From Alphaproteobacteria bacterium (GTDB lineage Bacteria; Pseudomonadota; Alphaproteobacteria; ATCC43930; CGMCC-115725): a stretch of DNA of 64,000 nt. Shown piece after piece: positions 35,391-43,746 of the stretch. Location of the stretch: assembly GCA_028871455.1 (NCBI GenBank), contig JAGWNF010000014.1, positions 1 to 64,000 of the forward strand, read 5' to 3'. Each line of letters begins with the position of its first letter. The first letter of the stretch is position 1. A program made the position numbers and the translations under genes. The notes under the pieces are model-generated. The model did no database searches and had not been told where the DNA came from. It worked only from the letters and a program-made list of their open reading frames with translations.

Positions 35391-35480
35391 TTGCCGCGGC
35401 CAATGGGTTATGGACCACGGCGACAGTCAGGGTCTGCGGCGCATTTTCTTGCTGCTGCGGTCCGAGGTGAGGGTAGCGAC

Positions 35481-36291
35481 GTGGTGGAGCGTGGTGGGGT
35501 TCCTGGCGTTGCGAATTGGCGGGACGCCGCTGCCTATGAATACGCCCTCGTGCTGCCGCGCGTTGCCTGGGCCTGGGAGTTCGCCCGGCGCGATCCCGAT
35601 TACCGGCCAGCCTCGGGCTCGATTGTGCCGATGGTCCGCCGCGACGGCGTCACGATCTTGAGCTTGGACACGGCGGGCGAGCCGGCGCATTCCGGCCCAT
35701 GGTTGTTTCGCCGACGCGCCGCATAAGGACGCGCGCGACGCCGTCGTCTTCTGGCGCCCGGATCTCTGCTCGAATGTTCTTAGAACCGTGGCGGTCCGGG
35801 CGGCCGCTGCTGATGACGCGCCGACGCTCGACCTGTCGCAGCTGACCTGCCGCACCACGGTCTTGTTGACGCCCGACGGCGCGGAACACGTGCTGTTCCG
35901 GGATGGGGCGCGCAGCCTTCAGCTTTACGTCGCCGGCGGAGGGTTTCTCGCCGGCGCGCCGCTGCTCACCCATGCGTTATCGATCCGCAGCGATTCGAAG
36001 GCCCAGTTGAGCGCGCTGCGGCGCCTCCACGATCTCCAGGCCTTTGGCCATCTGCGGCCGATGCACTATCCGCCCGAGCCCAGCCGCCGCCGGCTGCGTC
36101 AGGTGCTGCAGGCGCTCGACGGCTGGCTCGCGTTCGCGCCGTACCGCGAGATCGCCATTGCGCTTTTCGGCCGCGATCGTGTCGAGGCAGACTGGACCGA
36201 TCCCCGGGCCTTCCTGTTGGATCGCGTGCGCCGGGCGGTGCACCGTGGCCGCGCCTTGATGAAAGGCGCGTATCGTCGATTTCTTCGCTAA
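35481..36291 (+). pseudogene. DUF6499-DUF2285 transcriptional regulator, split by a frameshift
   Basis: The first part (frame of 35481, stop 35726) reads NWRDAAAYEYALVLPRVAWA then WEFARRDPDYRPASGS, the DUF6499 start. The second part continues in the +1 frame with CFADAPHKDARDAVVFWRPD, then LTCRTTVLLTPDGAEHVLFR and LRQVLQALDGWLAFAPYREI, the DUF2285 end. In related elements they form one protein of about 270 aa. Loss of one base near 35700, in the run cccatggttgtt, explains the split. The ATG at 35788 could still give a DUF2285-only product. Its usual place is at the left end of trb-type elements. Confidence 0.8.
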
Positions 36292-36309
36292 GGTTGGATG
36301 CCCGCGGGT

Positions 36310-36582
36310 TCAGTTGGTGAGCAGGTGGCGATAGCCCTTGTCGACCATCCAGCGCGCGCGCTTCAGATGACTGTCGAGCGCCCGGCGGGCGCGTTCCGGC
36401 TCCTTGGCCGGATCGATCTTGAGCACGATGCGCGCCATCTCCTCGTCGCTGGCGCCGTCGGCGACCGCGTCGAGGAGCCGCAAATAGACCACGAAATGCG
36501 CCTCGTCATAGGCGGTGATCGTCTCGGCCCACGGCACCTCGTTGGCGATCACGGGGTTGAGCTCGACGCGCGGTCTCGTCAT
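36310..36582 (-). CDS. Small conserved protein of trb-type elements
   Basis: A 90-aa helical soluble protein. RVELNPVIANEVPWAETITA then YDEAHFVVYLRLLDAVADGA and ARRALDSHLKRARWMVDKGY resembles a small protein repeatedly encoded beside DUF2285 regulators in alphaproteobacterial conjugative elements. It could be a DNA-binding or regulatory partner; I know no direct evidence. It reads opposite to its neighbours. Confidence 0.6.
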   Translation of the reverse strand: MTRPRVELNPVIANEVPWAETITAYDEAHFVVYLRLLDAVADGASDEEMARIVLKIDPAKEPERARRALDSHLKRARWMVDKGYRHLLTN

Positions 36583-36962
36583 GTGAGAATTCCGCCGCAG
36601 CCGCGTCTCAGGAGCAACTCGGGCTGCCGCACCGGTTCGGCGCCCGCGTGTCTAAAAAATTGAACATGATCGCCTGCATCGGCAGGACACCTTCCGCCCC
36701 CGCTGGCGGACTGATGGCGGTTCGGCCCCAAGGCCGGTGCGCGCTGTGTTTCAAACCCCCGAGCGATCGCCGCTCCGGCGCACACCATCGCAGGCGGCCG
36801 AGTCCGTCGCAAGGGTCGTTTCCGTGACCGCGTGCGACTCGTCGGGAGCCGCGGTTCGGCTGATCGCCGCGGCGGCGCCGAGTCGCCCGCGGCCGGGCGT
36901 CGGCGCCGATTGTCGAGCATGCTCCGTGGTGGAATCCACGCCAACGCGGTCGCCTTGCGGGC
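36583..36962. other. Divergent intergenic region
   Basis: This lies between the leftward small gene and the XRE regulator. It is GC-rich, with frames open by composition only. It presumably holds promoters for both genes; I see no clear operator. Confidence 0.35.
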
Positions 36963-37217
36963 ATGGACATCCGGCAGGTGTTCGCCCGCAATCTGCGCCA
37001 GGCCCGCAACGCCCGCGGCTTGTCGCAGGAGGCGCTGGCCTATGAGGCAGAGATCGATCGCACCTATGTCAGCGCGCTCGAGCGCGGCGTCTATGCCGCC
37101 ACCATCGACATGGTCGACAAGCTGGCGAAAGCGCTCGGTGTCGAAGCCAGCGACTTGCTGCGGCGCTCTCTGAAGCGCACGCGGCCGAAAGCGTCGCGCC
37201 AGCGCTCCTCGGACTGA
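36963..37217 (+). CDS. XRE family HTH regulator
   Basis: An 84-aa protein that is essentially one helix-turn-helix domain: RQVFARNLRQARNARGLSQE then ALAYEAEIDRTYVSALERGV and TIDMVDKLAKALGVEASDLL. A basic tail follows (RRSLKRTRPKASRQRSS). Such regulators sit near the start of integrative elements and control transfer or excision. It precedes the hairpin-rich leader of ardC. Confidence 0.85.
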   Translation: MDIRQVFARNLRQARNARGLSQEALAYEAEIDRTYVSALERGVYAATIDMVDKLAKALGVEASDLLRRSLKRTRPKASRQRSSD

Positions 37218-37380
37218 GCGAACGCGGGATCACGCGTCATCGTCATCGCGAAGGTCAAGCGCTCCGTCGTCATCGTGCCTGCGGTGAACGGTCTCTTTTT
37301 CTTGTTCCAGTCGGCAATTCCATTGCCTTGAGGTTTGGCGTCCGCGCGCCTGACGGCGCACGCCGGGCTCTACGCCGCTA

Positions 37381-37680
37381 GGCTCGCTCGCGCTCGCCAA
37401 GCTCTGCCGAGCCCCTCCGGGTCTCGGCCTTCCGGTCACGATCCCTGGCGTTTGCGCCCGCTGGGCGGGCGCGCGCGGCCATCGCGCCTGCGCGCGATGA
37501 ACTTGTTCGTTGGCCTTTCCCGGTGGCGCGGGTTGGGCGGCGCGCCCGTCTAGGCCCGCCGCGGCGTGCCGCAACCTCGCTGCGCTCGGTCCTCCACTGC
37601 GTTGCGGCCCTGCGGGTGCGGCCCGCCTCCGCCGGCGGGCCTTCCGGTCGCTTCTCGCCGCCCACCCCGCTTTCCGGGGA
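37381..37680. repeat. Array of hairpins in the ardC leader
   Basis: Five inverted repeats in 300 non-coding bases: GGCTCG/CGAGCC (37381-37413), GCGCCCGC/GCGGGCGC with loop TGG (37454-37472), CATCGCGC/GCGCGATG with loop CTGC (37480-37499), GCCCGCC/GGCGGGC (37621-37640) and CCCCG/CGGGG (37665-37679). They could form a structured RNA leader, protein-binding sites or part of a transfer origin. Confidence 0.55.
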
Positions 37681-37711
37681 AAGGCGGTACGGGGTTCGAC
37701 AGAGGGCCGGG

Positions 37712-38623
37712 ATGCAGCGAGACCAGCAGGCGGGCAGCGCGAAGCGGACCAGCTTCTATCAGGAGATCACCGACAAGATCGTCGCCGAGCTGGAGCAGGG
37801 GCGGGTGCCATGGGTCCAGCCCTGGGGCGCGGTCAAGACTGCCTTGGGCCTGCCGCAGAACGCCGCCACCGGCCGCGCCTATACCGGCATCAACATCCTG
37901 ATCCTGTGGGATGCAGCGGTCGCCAAGGGTTTTGCCGCCAACCAGTGGCTGACCTACCGGCAGGCCTTCGGGCTCGGCGGCCATGTCCGAGCCGGCGAGC
38001 GCGGCACCACGGTGTTCTATGCCGACCGGTTCGTGCCGCAGGCCGAGCGCGAGCGCGCCGCCGAGGCGGGCGAGGAACCCGAGGCGATCCCCTTCCTCAA
38101 GCGCTTTACGGTGTTCAACGTCGCGCAGTGCGACGGCCTGCCGGATCAGATAGCCGGCAGTCCTCCGACACGCGCCGAGCATGACGTCGTGCCGGACGCC
38201 GAGACGTTGATTACGTCGACGGGCGCGGACTTCCGCATCGGCGGCGGCGAAGCGGTCTATGTCCCGAGCGGCGATTTCATCCGCGTGCCGCCGCAGGCGG
38301 CGTTCTTTCAGCCCATCGATTACTACCGCACGTGCTTTCACGAGTTGGGGCACTGGACCGGGCATAAGTCGCGGCTCGGCCGCGATCAGTCCGGCGGCTT
38401 CGGCTCGGCGCTCTACGCCCGCGAGGAACTGGTCGCCGAGATGGCGAGCGCCTTTGTCTGCGCCGCGCTCGGCATCGTCCCGACCGTGCGCCATGCCGAT
38501 TATCTCGGGTCGTGGCTTCAGGCGCTGCGCGAGGACAACCGCGCCATCTTCCGCGCCGCCAGCGCCGCCTCCAAGGCGGCTGATTACTTGCTCGCCTGCC
38601 GCCCCACGGGGGGCGCGGCATGA
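37712..38623 (+). CDS. ardC: ArdC-like antirestriction zincin protein
   Basis: A 303-aa protein from ATG 37712. The N-terminal ArdC domain (SFYQEITDKIVAELEQGRVP then WVQPWG, and GRAYTGINILILW) binds single-stranded DNA. The C-terminal zincin domain has HELGH at residues 210-214 (CFHELGHWTGHKSRLGRD) and a distal Glu in REELVAEMASAF. ArdC protects incoming single-stranded plasmid DNA from host restriction. It overlaps the next small gene by 4 bp. Standing at the head of the element's leading-type genes, it is likely expressed early after transfer. Confidence 0.9.
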   Translation: MQRDQQAGSAKRTSFYQEITDKIVAELEQGRVPWVQPWGAVKTALGLPQNAATGRAYTGINILILWDAAVAKGFAANQWLTYRQAFGLGGHVRAGERGTTVFYADRFVPQAERERAAEAGEEPEAIPFLKRFTVFNVAQCDGLPDQIAGSPPTRAEHDVVPDAETLITSTGADFRIGGGEAVYVPSGDFIRVPPQAAFFQPIDYYRTCFHELGHWTGHKSRLGRDQSGGFGSALYAREELVAEMASAFVCAALGIVPTVRHADYLGSWLQALREDNRAIFRAASAASKAADYLLACRPTGGAA

Positions 38624-38808
38624 CCAAGCCCGCAACCGAGCCGACGCCCGAGGGCGAGCAGTTCCTCATTCCCGGCGTCCGGCCGGTGAGCCAGCGCGAA
38701 CGGCTGGAGCGCTTGATGGACGCACCTCTCGCACCGCGCGCCCCGCAGAAGCCCTTGAACATCGGCCTCTTTGACGAGGACGCGCGCCGGCAACTGAGCC
38801 TGTTCTGA
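38620..38808 (+). CDS. Small conserved element protein
   Basis: A 62-aa protein whose ATG overlaps the ardC stop (ATGA). It is Pro-rich: EGEQFLIPGVRPVSQRERLE then RLMDAPLAPRAPQKPLNIGL and a FDEDARRQLSLF ending. The terminal QLSLF resembles a sliding-clamp-binding peptide (QL-x-LF). I infer that it may contact the beta clamp; no function is recorded to my knowledge. Confidence 0.6.
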   Translation: MTKPATEPTPEGEQFLIPGVRPVSQRERLERLMDAPLAPRAPQKPLNIGLFDEDARRQLSLF

Positions 38809-38819
38809 GGGAGACCGCG

Positions 38820-39266
38820 ATGAAGACCTGGACCGTGCAATGCACCTTCGCCGCCTATTACGCCAACACCGTCGTCGTCCAAGCGCCGACCCTTGAGGCG
38901 GCGCTGGAGAAGGCCATCGAGGAAGCGAACGGCGACATGGGCTGGCGCTCGCTCGACGATAGCGGCCCGACCTTTGTCGACGCGGTGGCCGAGGGCGATG
39001 TCTGGGACCCGTGGGATGGGCTGCAATCCTCGTTGCCGGTCCCGGCCCGCTTCACCGAGCGCGGCGAGCCGCCCGCCGTCACCGTGATCGTCCAGTTCGG
39101 GTCGGTGCAGGCCGTCCGGACCGAGCACGGCCCGGTGCGGGTCGAGGTGCGGGACTACGACGTCGAGGGGGCCGATGCCGCCGATCTCGCCACCGATGAG
39201 AAGGGCGCGCGCTATGCGCGCAGCCTGTGGTCGGAATTTCCGCAAGACGCGGATCAGGAGCGCTGA
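38820..39266 (+). CDS. Conserved hypothetical element protein
   Basis: A 148-aa acidic soluble protein, 11 bp after the preceding gene. MKTWTVQCTFAAYYANTVVV opens a beta-alpha fold; SLDDSGPTFVDAVAEGDVWD and VRVEVRDYDVEGADAADLAT follow. It has no recognisable domain. Similar genes follow ardC in related elements. It may be a DUF-type partner of ParB or ArdC; its role is unknown. Confidence 0.6.
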   Translation: MKTWTVQCTFAAYYANTVVVQAPTLEAALEKAIEEANGDMGWRSLDDSGPTFVDAVAEGDVWDPWDGLQSSLPVPARFTERGEPPAVTVIVQFGSVQAVRTEHGPVRVEVRDYDVEGADAADLATDEKGARYARSLWSEFPQDADQER

Positions 39267-39319
39267 GAGCGCCCGGCACCGCCGTCGCGGCACCGGACTT
39301 TTAACCCGTGGAGAGTGTC

Positions 39320-41038
39320 ATGGACCTACAGCACATCGATCTGTCAAAGCTCAAAGTCTCCCCCGCCAACATGCGCAATGGCCGCAAGGAGCCGGATGTC
39401 AGCGACCTCCTGCCGAGCGTCCGCGCGCGTGGCATCCTGCAGCCCTTGCTGGTCCGGCCCGACGGCGATGCGTACGAGATCGTCGCCGGCCGGCGGCGCT
39501 ACTTCGCTGCCAAGGTGGTGGCGGCGGAGCAGGGGAGCATCGAGCCCTTGCCCTGTGCCGTCATGGCGCCGGGCGACGATGCGGCGGCGCTCGAAGCCTC
39601 GCTCATCGAGAATGTCGCCCGGCTCGCGCCGGACGAGATGTTGCTCTTTGAGACCTTCGTGCGCCTGACCCGCGAGGGCAAATCCGTTGCCGAGATCGCC
39701 AGCACTTTCGGCCTCGACGAGCGGGAGGTGAAGCAGCGCCTCGCCTTGGGCAACCTGTTGCCCAAGATCAGGGAGGCCTACCGCCAGGGCGACATCGACA
39801 GCGAATCGATCCGCCATCTGACCCTGGCGACCAAGGCGCAGCAGAAGGGATGGCTCGCCCTGTTCGAGGACCCCGAAGGCTTCGCGCCGACCGGGTATCA
39901 CCTGAAGCAATGGCTGTTCGGCGGCCAGTCGATCGCCACCAAGGTCGCGCTGTTCCCGCTCGACCAATACCAAGGCCCGATTGTCGCGGACCTGTTCGGC
40001 GAGGACGCCTACTTCGCCGATCCGGATCAGTTCTGGACGCTCCAGAACCAGGCCATCGCCGCCAAGCGCGATGCCCTTGTGGAAGCCGGCTGGTCCGAGG
40101 TCGTGATCCTCGAGCCGGGCCATTCCTTCGCCACCTGGGAGCACGTCAAGACCCCCAAGAAGAAGGGCGGCAAGGTGTTCATTACCGTCTCGCCGCGCGG
40201 CGAGGTCGAGGTCCACGATGGCTGGCTCACCATGAAAGAGGCCCGGCGCAACGACAAGCGCAAGGCCTCGGGCGAGCAGGGCAACAAGGCCAAGGCGCAG
40301 CTACCGATGAGCAAGGGCTTGCAGAACTATCTCGAACTGCATCGCCACGCGGTCGCGCGGCTGGCCCTTCTGGCCAATCCCGGCACGGCATTACGCCTTC
40401 TAATCGCCCATGCGGTGGCACCCTCCGGCCACTGGCACGTCAAGCCGGAGCCGCAAACCGCGCGGGGTGACGCCATCCGCAAGAGCGTCGCAACGAGCCC
40501 GGCGCAACAGGCGTTCCAGGCCGAGCGGGAGCAGGTCGCGGCGCTTCTCGACCGGCCAGACGATCACGGCACGGTCGCTTGGCCGAGCGGTGACAGCGAC
40601 CAGACGGCAGCGGCGTTCGCGCGCTTGCTGACCCTCTCGGACGATGAGGTCCTTCGGGTCGCGGCCTGTGTCATGGCCGAGACGGTCGCGGCCGGGAGCC
40701 CTGTCGTCGAGGCGGTCGGCATCCATCATCGGGTCGATGCCCGGACGCACTGGCAGCCGGATGATGCGTTCTTCGAGCTGGTCCGCGACCGCGCCACGGT
40801 CAATGCCATGCTGGCCGAAATCGCCGGCAAGGAGGTCGCCGACGGCAATGTCGCGGAACGCGCCAAGACCCAGAAGCAGATCATCCGCGACCATCTCGCC
40901 GGCACCAATGGCCGCACCAAGATCGAAGGCTGGCTGCCTAGCCTGATGCGCTTCCCGTTCCAGGCCTATGGCGAGCAGCCGAGCACCATCGGCGAGGCCA
41001 GCGCCGCCATCGCCGGCCTGTTCCCGGCCTCGGCCTGA
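39320..41038 (+). CDS. ParB/RepB/Spo0J family partition-type protein
   Basis: A 572-aa protein from ATG 39320. The N-terminal ParB nuclease-type domain (KVSPANMRNGRKEPDVSDLL, GDAYEIVAGRRRYFAAKVVA, EASLIENVARLAPDEMLLFE) is followed by the HTH (SVAEIASTFGLDEREVKQRL). A long C-terminal extension (residues 200-572) is special to element-borne ParB proteins and contains QPLLVRPDG-independent helical segments. No parA is adjacent. In this element class it is thought to help maintenance or regulation. A 10-bp stem terminator follows the stop. Confidence 0.85.
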   Translation: MDLQHIDLSKLKVSPANMRNGRKEPDVSDLLPSVRARGILQPLLVRPDGDAYEIVAGRRRYFAAKVVAAEQGSIEPLPCAVMAPGDDAAALEASLIENVARLAPDEMLLFETFVRLTREGKSVAEIASTFGLDEREVKQRLALGNLLPKIREAYRQGDIDSESIRHLTLATKAQQKGWLALFEDPEGFAPTGYHLKQWLFGGQSIATKVALFPLDQYQGPIVADLFGEDAYFADPDQFWTLQNQAIAAKRDALVEAGWSEVVILEPGHSFATWEHVKTPKKKGGKVFITVSPRGEVEVHDGWLTMKEARRNDKRKASGEQGNKAKAQLPMSKGLQNYLELHRHAVARLALLANPGTALRLLIAHAVAPSGHWHVKPEPQTARGDAIRKSVATSPAQQAFQAEREQVAALLDRPDDHGTVAWPSGDSDQTAAAFARLLTLSDDEVLRVAACVMAETVAAGSPVVEAVGIHHRVDARTHWQPDDAFFELVRDRATVNAMLAEIAGKEVADGNVAERAKTQKQIIRDHLAGTNGRTKIEGWLPSLMRFPFQAYGEQPSTIGEASAAIAGLFPASA

Positions 41039-41045
41039 GCCTCTC

Positions 41046-41084
41046 GCGGGCGGCGGTTGACGCCGCCGCCCGCGCTCCTTCTTC
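41046..41084 (+). terminator. Terminator after the parB-like gene
   Basis: GCGGGCGGCG (41046-41055) pairs perfectly with CGCCGCCCGC (41064-41073), with an 8-nt loop. A pyrimidine-rich GCTCCTTCTTC follows, starting 8 bp after the parB stop. Confidence 0.6.
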
Positions 41085-41104
41085 GAGTGCCGGACGGTGC
41101 CCCG

Positions 41105-41611
41105 CTAGAGTTTTCGCAGGGCCTCGACCGCCGTCGCGATCGGCAAGAAGAGCCGGTTTGGCCGCAGTGGAAACGGTTGGAACCCGAACCCGCGATAAAA
41201 CTTGGCCGCGCGCTCGTCCTTGGCGTCGGCGACAATGGCGTAGACGGCCAGAGAGCGTTCGGCGTCGAGAACCCGTCGGACCGCATCGGCCAACAGCAGC
41301 GGTCCGGTTCCGCGGCCCCGCACCCGCAAATCGCGCGCCAGCCGTCCGATCAAGGCGGCCGGTATTTGGTCGTAACGCGGCAATTTTCTCGCGATTTCCG
41401 GCGGCAGGTCGTCGATCGCCAGCGTGAACGAGCTCAGGCTGTAGAACCCGATGATGCCGAGTTCGTCATCGACGGCGACGAACACCCGCGCGACGTTGCG
41501 GCGTTCGTCCTGGCCCGCCCGATGCCGAAACCAATCGTCGAGATCAGGCTGTCCGCAGGAAAACCCGGCCCGGCCATGATGCCGGCTGAGCGGCTCGATC
41601 CGGACGCCCAA
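41105..41611 (-). CDS. GNAT acetyltransferase toxin (TacT/AtaT type)
   Basis: A 168-aa GNAT-fold protein. It starts MGVRIEPLSRHHGRAGFSCG, has the DLDDWFRHRAGQDERRNVAR segment typical of TacT toxins, the acetyl-CoA loop DLRVRGRGTGPLLLADAVRR and the catalytic-Tyr motif AKFYRGFGFQPF near the end. Such toxins acetylate aminoacyl-tRNA and block translation. The DUF1778 antitoxin ends 5 bp upstream on the same strand, the standard order. It faces away from parB. Confidence 0.85.
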   Translation of the reverse strand: MGVRIEPLSRHHGRAGFSCGQPDLDDWFRHRAGQDERRNVARVFVAVDDELGIIGFYSLSSFTLAIDDLPPEIARKLPRYDQIPAALIGRLARDLRVRGRGTGPLLLADAVRRVLDAERSLAVYAIVADAKDERAAKFYRGFGFQPFPLRPNRLFLPIATAVEALRKL

Positions 41612-41616
41612 GGGGC

Positions 41617-41910
41617 TTAGCCGAACAGGGCGCGGTGGCGCTTCAGCGCGTCGATCAGCTTGGCGGTCGGCGCCGGCGGATTGGTCAGAGCCGCGAGGAA
41701 GGCATCCCGGTCGGCGCCCGTCAGCACCATGCGCTCGTGCTCATTGAGCACCCGGCGCGCCCCTTCATAGGCGAGATCGCCGGCCGTGAGCCCCGACACC
41801 GCCATGGCGCGTCGGATCAGCGCCTTGGCCGAAGCCGCGACGCGCAACTCAAGTCGCGCCTTCTTGCGTTCACGGCGATCCGACACCTTGCGTCGTGCAG
41901 CACTGGCCAT
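41617..41910 (-). CDS. DUF1778 antitoxin (TacA/AtaR type)
   Basis: A 97-aa protein from ATG 41910. A basic N-terminus leads to a ribbon-helix-helix core (KKARLELRVAASAKALIRRA then MAVSGLTAGDLAYEGARRVL). The C-terminal RDAFLAALTNPPAPTAKLID then ALKRHRALFG is the toxin-neutralising tail. It neutralises the adjacent GNAT toxin and probably represses the operon by binding the palindrome just upstream. Confidence 0.85.
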   Translation of the reverse strand: MASAARRKVSDRRERKKARLELRVAASAKALIRRAMAVSGLTAGDLAYEGARRVLNEHERMVLTGADRDAFLAALTNPPAPTAKLIDALKRHRALFG

Positions 41911-41934
41911 GGCTATTGCCCTCGCGCCAACATT

Positions 41935-41955
41935 TGTACGGTAAAACACCGTACA
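41935..41955. promoter_or_regulatory. Operator-like palindrome of the GNAT/DUF1778 operon
   Basis: TGTACGGT-AAAAC-ACCGTACA, a perfect 8-bp inverted repeat 25 bp upstream of the antitoxin ATG. It is the kind of site bound by ribbon-helix-helix antitoxins. Confidence 0.7.
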
Positions 41956-42034
41956 TGACAAGATCAGAATCGTTTCTTGAGAATCAGCCGGGGGCCTTGC
42001 AGCGGTGTCCGGCCGACTGACCGCACCTTCGCCC

Positions 42035-42063
42035 CGCGCCGCTTTGCGGCGCGAGGCTTTTGC
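42035..42063 (+). terminator. Hairpin with T-run before the HTH-traF operon
   Basis: CGCGCCGC-TTT-GCGGCGCG (42035-42053) is followed by AGGCTTTT. There is no plus-strand gene just upstream, so it may insulate the operon from readthrough or act as an attenuator. Confidence 0.5.
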
Positions 42064-42180
42064 TGCCCGTCGCCTCAGGGTGGCGAATACGCAAGTCCGC
42101 GTTTTCGCCAGTCCCGCACCGTCTACCGCGCGCTCACTCTCGCCCATGTGGATGCCAACTGCGCTTTGGGCGAGGTGGTC

Positions 42181-42408
42181 ATGGACGACGATGCGACACG
42201 GGCGGCCAACGCCAAGAAGGGCAGCCCATTCCTTTCGACCAAGCAGGCGGCGCACTACATCAGCCTGTCGCCGCGCACCCTTGAACGCATGCGCCGCACC
42301 GGCGAGGGACCGCGCTACCGCAAGCACGGCCGCTACGTCCGCTACCACATCGCTGAGCTCGACGCCTGGTCGGATTCGCGCGCCAAGACGCGGACGGTCG
42401 ATGCGTAG
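42181..42408 (+). CDS. Excisionase-like helix-turn-helix protein
   Basis: A 75-aa protein with a MerR/excisionase-type HTH_17 domain: FLSTKQAAHYISLSPRTLER then MRRTGEGPRYRKHGRYVRYH and IAELDAWSDS. These are found before traF in trb-type elements and may act as recombination directionality factors or regulators. It overlaps traF by 8 bp, so translation is coupled. Confidence 0.8.
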   Translation: MDDDATRAANAKKGSPFLSTKQAAHYISLSPRTLERMRRTGEGPRYRKHGRYVRYHIAELDAWSDSRAKTRTVDA

Positions 42409-42964
42409 GTTCCGCCTGCTGACACTCTCCGGCGTCATCGCGCGCGTGCCAAAGCCCAAGCGCCGCGGTGAGTGCACGACGCTCGAATGCGCGGCATTCG
42501 GTCTGGCGATGCTCGGCCTCTCGGCGGCCCTGCGTCCGATCCCGCGATTGGTCTGGAACGCCAGCGCCAGCGCCCCCATCGGCCTCTATGGGGTCGTACC
42601 GCACGCCCCCATCGCACGGGGCGAACTAGTGCTGGCGAAGCTGCCGCTGGCTGCGCGCACGCTGGCTGCCGCGCGCGGTTATTTGCCCGCTGGTACCCCC
42701 GTCGTGAAGCATGTCGCCGGGCTCTCGGGCGATACCGTGTGCAGCCGCGGCAGGGTCATCACGATCGACGGCGACGCGGTCGCCAAACAGCTTTTGGTCG
42801 ACACGCGTGAGCGGCGGCTGCCGGCGTGGCAGGGTTGCCAGACGCTACACCCGGACCAGGCGTTCCTGCTCAACACCCCGGCGGACTCGTTGGACAGCCG
42901 GTACTTCGGGCCGGTCGAGCGCCGCGCCATCCTCGGCAAGCTGGTGGCGATTTGGACGTGGTGA
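42401..42964 (+). CDS. traF: TraF-type S26 signal peptidase
   Basis: A 187-aa inner-membrane protease from ATG 42401. A membrane segment (ECAAFGLAMLGLSAALRPIP) precedes the catalytic Ser in NASASAPIGLYGV, and the catalytic Lys lies in PVVKHVAGLSGDTVC. The end holds GPVERRAILGKLVAIW. TraF matures and cyclises TrbC pilin in P-type conjugation systems. It overlaps the transglycosylase start (GTGA). Confidence 0.85.
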   Translation: MRRFRLLTLSGVIARVPKPKRRGECTTLECAAFGLAMLGLSAALRPIPRLVWNASASAPIGLYGVVPHAPIARGELVLAKLPLAARTLAAARGYLPAGTPVVKHVAGLSGDTVCSRGRVITIDGDAVAKQLLVDTRERRLPAWQGCQTLHPDQAFLLNTPADSLDSRYFGPVERRAILGKLVAIWTW

Positions 42965-43746
42965 CGCTACTCGCCGCGTGCCAATTGGCGTTCGGCACGC
43001 CGGCGCACGGGATTCCACCTGCCGACCGGCAGCCGCGAATCATTGCGGTCACGGCGAAGCCGATGGCCCGTTGGCAGCCATTGATTGCCGAAGCGGCGCA
43101 GCGCTTCGGACTGCCGCGAGCCTGGATCCAGGCCGTCATGGCGGCGGAAAGCGGTGGCCGGCGCACGCTCGATGGCGCGCCGATCACATCACCGGCCGGC
43201 GCCATCGGCCTCATGCAACTCATGCCCGAAACCTACGCCGAGATGCGGATGCGCCTCGGCCTCGGACCCGATCCCTATGCGCCACGCGACAATGTCCTCG
43301 CCGGCACCGCCTACCTCGCCGATATGTACCAGCGCTACGGCTATCCCGGCCTATTCGCCGCCTACAACGCCGGGCCGGAACGCTCCGAGCGCTACCTTGC
43401 GCACGGCACGCCACTGCCCTCCGAGACGGTCCGATATCTCGCCCGCATCGGTCCCGATGCCCTCGCGACCGTACTGGCGATGGGCGCGCCCACCAGGCCG
43501 GGCAGCATCCAAATTGCGGCTTCGGACACGTCTAGAAGGGCGGATTTTGAGTCGGGAAGAGGGCTGTTTTTCGTCAATCGGACGGGGCCCACGTATAGCT
43601 CCGAGCCACCCGATGATGCCTTCAGACCAGACGCGCATCATCGTTCACGCAGCGCATTTTTTGTGGTGCGCAAGGACGCCGGCACTCAACCAGAAAGCCA
43701 GTCCGCGAGCCGTCTCTTCGTGCCATTGGCACGCCATCAATTCTAA
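42961..43746 (+). CDS. VirB1-like lytic transglycosylase
   Basis: A 261-aa protein from GTG 42961, overlapping the traF stop. The first 20 residues look like a weak export signal. The SLT domain has the catalytic Glu in WIQAVMAAESGGRRTLDG, GAIGLMQLMPETYAEM, and LFAAYNAGPERSERYL. It opens the peptidoglycan for the mating channel. The last 60 residues (ADFESGRGLFFVNRTGPTYS onward) are a typical unstructured tail ending SRLFVPLARHQF. Confidence 0.85.
   Translation: MTLLAACQLAFGTPAHGIPPADRQPRIIAVTAKPMARWQPLIAEAAQRFGLPRAWIQAVMAAESGGRRTLDGAPITSPAGAIGLMQLMPETYAEMRMRLGLGPDPYAPRDNVLAGTAYLADMYQRYGYPGLFAAYNAGPERSERYLAHGTPLPSETVRYLARIGPDALATVLAMGAPTRPGSIQIAASDTSRRADFESGRGLFFVNRTGPTYSSEPPDDAFRPDAHHRSRSAFFVVRKDAGTQPESQSASRLFVPLARHQF

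Noticed and set aside
37550-38635. A 361-aa open frame on the minus strand opposite ardC
   Set aside because: It is a composition-driven shadow of ardC; no motif, and the plus strand carries a clear HELGH protein.
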